Source: Streptomyces sp. JH34
GTDB lineage: Bacteria; Actinomycetota; Actinomycetes; Streptomycetales; Streptomycetaceae
Direction of reading: 5' to 3'
Length of the DNA stretch: 64,000 bases
Assembly (NCBI RefSeq): GCF_029428875.1
Contig: NZ_JAJSOO010000001.1
Span: forward strand, 6,482,501-6,546,500
Below, one piece after another: positions 61,352 to 64,000 of this stretch. How positions within the stretch are numbered: position 1 is the stretch's first letter; every line of letters starts with the position of its first letter. The position numbers and the translations under genes were made by a program. The notes below the pieces were generated by a model. That model was not told where the DNA came from and searched no databases. It saw nothing but the letters and a program-made list of their open reading frames with translations.

Positions 61352-63348
61352 GGTTCGGTCCCCCTGGTTGATTCCGTGCGAGGCGGTGTAGTCGGGCTGC
61401 TCAGGCGCTGAGCTGAGCAGATCTTCTGAAGTAGCAGGTCGGTGGTGAGCGCGGCGCGCGAGGATCCGACGGGCGCGGTGCGTTCGGCGTCGCGGGCGCT
61501 CGCGTAGAGCGCGGCGAAGGCTGCACCGCGTCCCTCGCACCGGGCGGCTGCGCTGACGAGGAGTTCGAGCAAGAGGTCACCCTTGTGCCCGTCATCAGCC
61601 GCTGCGTGCATCCAGTGTTCCGCGTACGGTTGCCATGCTGGCCGAGGCAGCCCGTTCAGTACGGCGCGCCAGCAGGTGGTCACGGAGGACTGCACGCTCT
61701 CCTCCTCCACCAGCGTGCGTCCGTTGTCGTGCGGGTCGGTCAGCGCCTCGGGGACGCCGACCCGTAGGAAAATGCAGAGGTCAGCCGGCGAGAGTTCGGA
61801 GCGTGCCAGCCGGTGGAGCAATCTACGGCGCAGTCGGTGGCTCGTCTCCACCAGGTCGCTCAGCGCACGCAGCGCGCTGCCGGTGCTGTGCTCGCGGCGA
61901 GCCAGGTAGTACAGCCGGAGCATGGCTTGGTCGGGGTGGCCGGCTGCGACGACGTCGGCACAGACCTGGACCAGGACCTGGGCGAACTGCTCCTTGAGCT
62001 GCTTGCCGGTGCACCTCTGGTAGATCCAGCCTCGGAAGCTCCGCGCATGTACCCGATCACCGAGACCACAGGTGAGTGCCTGGACGGCGGCCTCGAACCC
62101 AGCCTTGCTCGCGGCCGTCGAGCCCCAGGCTTCGGCCAGCGACGCCAGTCCTTCCGGGCGACCCGTCCGTAGATACTCTCCGGCCAGCTTTGCCACGAGG
62201 CCGTCGCGGAGTTCCTGGGTGATGTGCGGGCCGTTCAGCGCCACACTGCGCGCGGTCCACATGCCCAGATACTGACGAAGGTCGGGCATGTGGTCCCAGA
62301 AGTGGGCGCGGATGGCGGAGTCGTGGTCCAACTCCCCGAACCGCACATGACCGTCCGATCCGACACCGGCGGAGATTTCCGCCAAGCGCTCTGCGAGATC
62401 CTTACGCTGCAGCAGCGGAACATCGTCGGGCGGCAGACCCACGGTATCCAGCAGGAGTTGAGCGGCGTGATGGATCATGTCGGCGTGTGCGCCGTGGAGC
62501 ATGGCGACGGTGATCAGCAGTGCCCTCTGAGGACTGTCGCCCAACGTGGAGACGAGGGTGGCGACCTCCTCTCGCCGGTCGGCCCGTGCCTTGTGCGCAC
62601 TTGTACACCACTGCGCGAACCCTTCGTCCCACGCGGCGGCCTCGCGCGCACGCCGTACCAGGTCGGCGAAATCCGCTATCTCTCGCAGCGGCCTCTGCTC
62701 GCGGACGAAGTCCGTGACTGTGGCATCCGGGCGGAGGTAGTGCTCGCTCGGCACCCCATGCACGCGAAGGTGCCGCCGCAGGACCCGCTTGCGGCATGGC
62801 TGCTGAATCTCGACCCTGTACTGCTGCAGGTCGGAGTCGATGATTCCCCCATGAGGCATGACGACCACGAGATGTGCCTTCTGCTCGTGTACCGCCTTGC
62901 GGAGGGCGGAGAGATCGGCCTGGGCGGCGGCCCACCTGACGGCCTCGGCGGCCGACATATCCAGCAGCAGGCGGTCGCCGGCTCCGACCAGCTCCGGGTC
63001 GGTGAGGGGCAGTTCGCCTTCCTCGTCTGGCAAGAGCTCCCGGAAGGCGCCGATGTCCGTGTGGTGTTCGCGTAGGAGTACACGGGCCGTGGAGGTCCGG
63101 CCGCTGCCAGGTGCGCCGTCCAGAATCACAGTGCCAGTGCCGGCCAGTTGGAAGCGGGCGTTCCCCATGCCGGGCGGAGCGACCAGCACGCGCCGAAGCC
63201 ACGCGAGCTGGTCATCGGCGACGCGACGGAAGGAAAGTCTGTCCGAGCTCCGCTGGTCGGTGCCGAAGGTGACGTACATGTCCCCTGTGCCGTTGTGCAG
63301 GGCCCCGCTCGTGCTGGTGACCCATGTACTGCCGCTGCGCTCGCTCAC
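61348..63348 (-). CDS. P-loop NTPase, central gene of the TIR module
   Basis: 666-residue protein. Residues 15-28 hold the motif GALHNGTGDMYVTF also seen in the TIR tail. The P-loop is GAPGSGRTS (78-86) with Arg replacing the usual Lys, and RLLLDMSAAE (about 126-135) is a candidate Walker B. The C-terminal half (about 270-660) is a long helical array with many Arg and Leu, STAND/NLR-like in layout but without identifiable repeats. It starts with GTG at 63348 in a GTGA overlap with the TIR gene. Likely a sensor-scaffold NTPase. Confidence 0.7.
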   Translation of the reverse strand: MSERSGSTWVTSTSGALHNGTGDMYVTFGTDQRSSDRLSFRRVADDQLAWLRRVLVAPPGMGNARFQLAGTGTVILDGAPGSGRTSTARVLLREHHTDIGAFRELLPDEEGELPLTDPELVGAGDRLLLDMSAAEAVRWAAAQADLSALRKAVHEQKAHLVVVMPHGGIIDSDLQQYRVEIQQPCRKRVLRRHLRVHGVPSEHYLRPDATVTDFVREQRPLREIADFADLVRRAREAAAWDEGFAQWCTSAHKARADRREEVATLVSTLGDSPQRALLITVAMLHGAHADMIHHAAQLLLDTVGLPPDDVPLLQRKDLAERLAEISAGVGSDGHVRFGELDHDSAIRAHFWDHMPDLRQYLGMWTARSVALNGPHITQELRDGLVAKLAGEYLRTGRPEGLASLAEAWGSTAASKAGFEAAVQALTCGLGDRVHARSFRGWIYQRCTGKQLKEQFAQVLVQVCADVVAAGHPDQAMLRLYYLARREHSTGSALRALSDLVETSHRLRRRLLHRLARSELSPADLCIFLRVGVPEALTDPHDNGRTLVEEESVQSSVTTCWRAVLNGLPRPAWQPYAEHWMHAAADDGHKGDLLLELLVSAAARCEGRGAAFAALYASARDAERTAPVGSSRAALTTDLLLQKICSAQRLSSPTTPPRTESTRGTEP

Positions 63349-64000
63349 CGGTCGTCGCCCTCATGTTCTTGGGCTTCACCGAACCGGTGCCTGATGTCAC
63401 CGTGGTGATCGCCCTCGAAGTACGTCATCCCGTTGCCCGAGAAGTGCCGGCCGCCCGACTCATTGCGGGAATTCTGATAGATGTCGCCCTGGCCCGTGTG
63501 TACGGGCCCGGTGGAGGCTTTGATGACGGTGCCCCCAACGTCGCCGGTGAAGTCACGGCTCTGTACGGCCGTGCCGCTCACGTCCCCGATCGAGTTGGTC
63601 ACCGAGTCCGGTGTGGGCGGGGAGACGGCGTCCCGGTCCAGGTCGCGCAGACCCGGGACGATGTCGGCCACCACGTCACCGAGGCGTTTCAGACCTGCCT
63701 CGGTGTCATGTGTGCTGAAGGGGACGGACTGGATCTCTGTAAGCCAGGCCAGTTCGTCAGGCAGGTCGGCTCTGTTCAGCCGGTCGGTCTTCCGGCCGTC
63801 TAGTACGGGAACGACGGCAAGCTCACAGTTGAACGCCTCCATGATCTCCTTGCGTACCCAGTCCTCGGGGTCGTGCAGCCGGCTCTGGAAATTCGTCCAG
63901 TCCGGGCCGATGACAGCCAGAACCACCGCACTGCGACGCAGGCCCGTCAGCAGTTCATCGGGATATGCCTGACCGGGAGCGATGGACTTCGAGGCTCGGA
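63345..64000 (-). CDS. TIR-domain protein with tail signalling motifs, N-terminus cut by window edge
   Basis: At least 218 residues; the start is off the right edge. Visible TIR features: KSIAPGQAYPDELLTGLRRS (near the BB loop), VVLAVIGPDW strand, and EDWVRKEIMEA with a Glu (codon at 63846-63848) in the place of the NADase catalytic Glu, then VVPVLDG. After residue about 95 from the 63926 codon come a proline linker, an N-S-I-G-D-V-S-G-T-A-V-Q-S-R-D-F element (63525-63596) and STGPVHTGQGDIYQ (63474-63515). Predicted NAD-degrading effector. Confidence 0.8.
   Translation of the reverse strand, partial: RASKSIAPGQAYPDELLTGLRRSAVVLAVIGPDWTNFQSRLHDPEDWVRKEIMEAFNCELAVVPVLDGRKTDRLNRADLPDELAWLTEIQSVPFSTHDTEAGLKRLGDVVADIVPGLRDLDRDAVSPPTPDSVTNSIGDVSGTAVQSRDFTGDVGGTVIKASTGPVHTGQGDIYQNSRNESGGRHFSGNGMTYFEGDHHGDIRHRFGEAQEHEGDDR

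Overview
The base composition (very high GC, strong G/C third positions), the gene content and the ydaO-type leader point to a Streptomyces chromosome. From memory the bio / ure / tripeptidyl-aminopeptidase / pfkA / gatD-murT order resembles the SCO119x-SCO124x part of S. coelicolor; I could not run an alignment.

Layout. 1-8 kb: truncated Zn-dehydrogenase, beta-CASP metallo-beta-lactamase-fold protein, SGNH esterase, two overlapping CNNM/CorC-type membrane proteins, a ribbon-helix-helix antitoxin / Fic-like pair, a methyltransferase. 7.7-12.2 kb: biotin genes bioB-bioA-bioD, divergent from bioF. 12.7-16 kb: NlpC/P60 hydrolase behind a c-di-AMP (ydaO) riboswitch, a ClpP-like protein lacking the catalytic Ser and His together with a TTA-containing small gene, a Phd/YefM antitoxin without a toxin, and a truncated permease/TetR pair. 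16-22.3 kb: urease operon ureABCFGD, then a secreted S33 tripeptidyl-aminopeptidase. 22.4-31 kb: epimerase, PlsC-type acyltransferase, SRPBCC protein, HU-like protein without an arm, 2H phosphoesterase, CtaG, pfkA, the gatD-murT peptidoglycan amidation pair, peptide deformylase. 31-46 kb: TetR/acyl-CoA dehydrogenase, glutathione peroxidase, GNAT, XRE-cupin regulator with a large palindrome over its start, ClC, DUF2252, DUF389, TesB, a Ski2-like helicase, ATP-dependent DNA ligase. 46-52.8 kb: type-2 NADH dehydrogenase, a heterodimeric ABC exporter with complementary degenerate ATP sites, a Tat-exported GH109-like protein. 53-59.3 kb: an IS110 element, the C-terminal stump of an Fe-S/FAD oxidoreductase, a MarR-ABC exporter pair, a small minisatellite, a flavin monooxygenase, a YjbQ protein.

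59.8-64 kb (minus strand, running off the right edge) is the most unusual part: a tightly packed module of a TIR-domain protein, a P-loop NTPase, a two-helix membrane protein and a small protein. The two upstream junctions are 4-nt GTGA overlaps and the last is a 17-nt gap. The TIR tail and the NTPase N-terminus share the pattern G-x-[VL]-H-x-G-x-G-D-[IM]-Y, and the TIR tail and the small protein each carry an N/G-rich sequence with a V-Q or I-Q core resembling amyloid-signalling (RHIM-like) motifs. I read it as a candidate NLR-like immune or conflict system with an NAD-targeting TIR effector; this is inference.

Regulation visible in the sequence: perfect inverted repeats next to TetR/acyl-CoA dehydrogenase, XRE-cupin, MarR/ABC and urease promoters, repeat operators at both antitoxin genes, the ydaO leader, and perfect hairpins after bioD, tap, the SRPBCC gene, pfkA, gatD, the acyl-CoA dehydrogenase and the ligase/NDH-2 pair.
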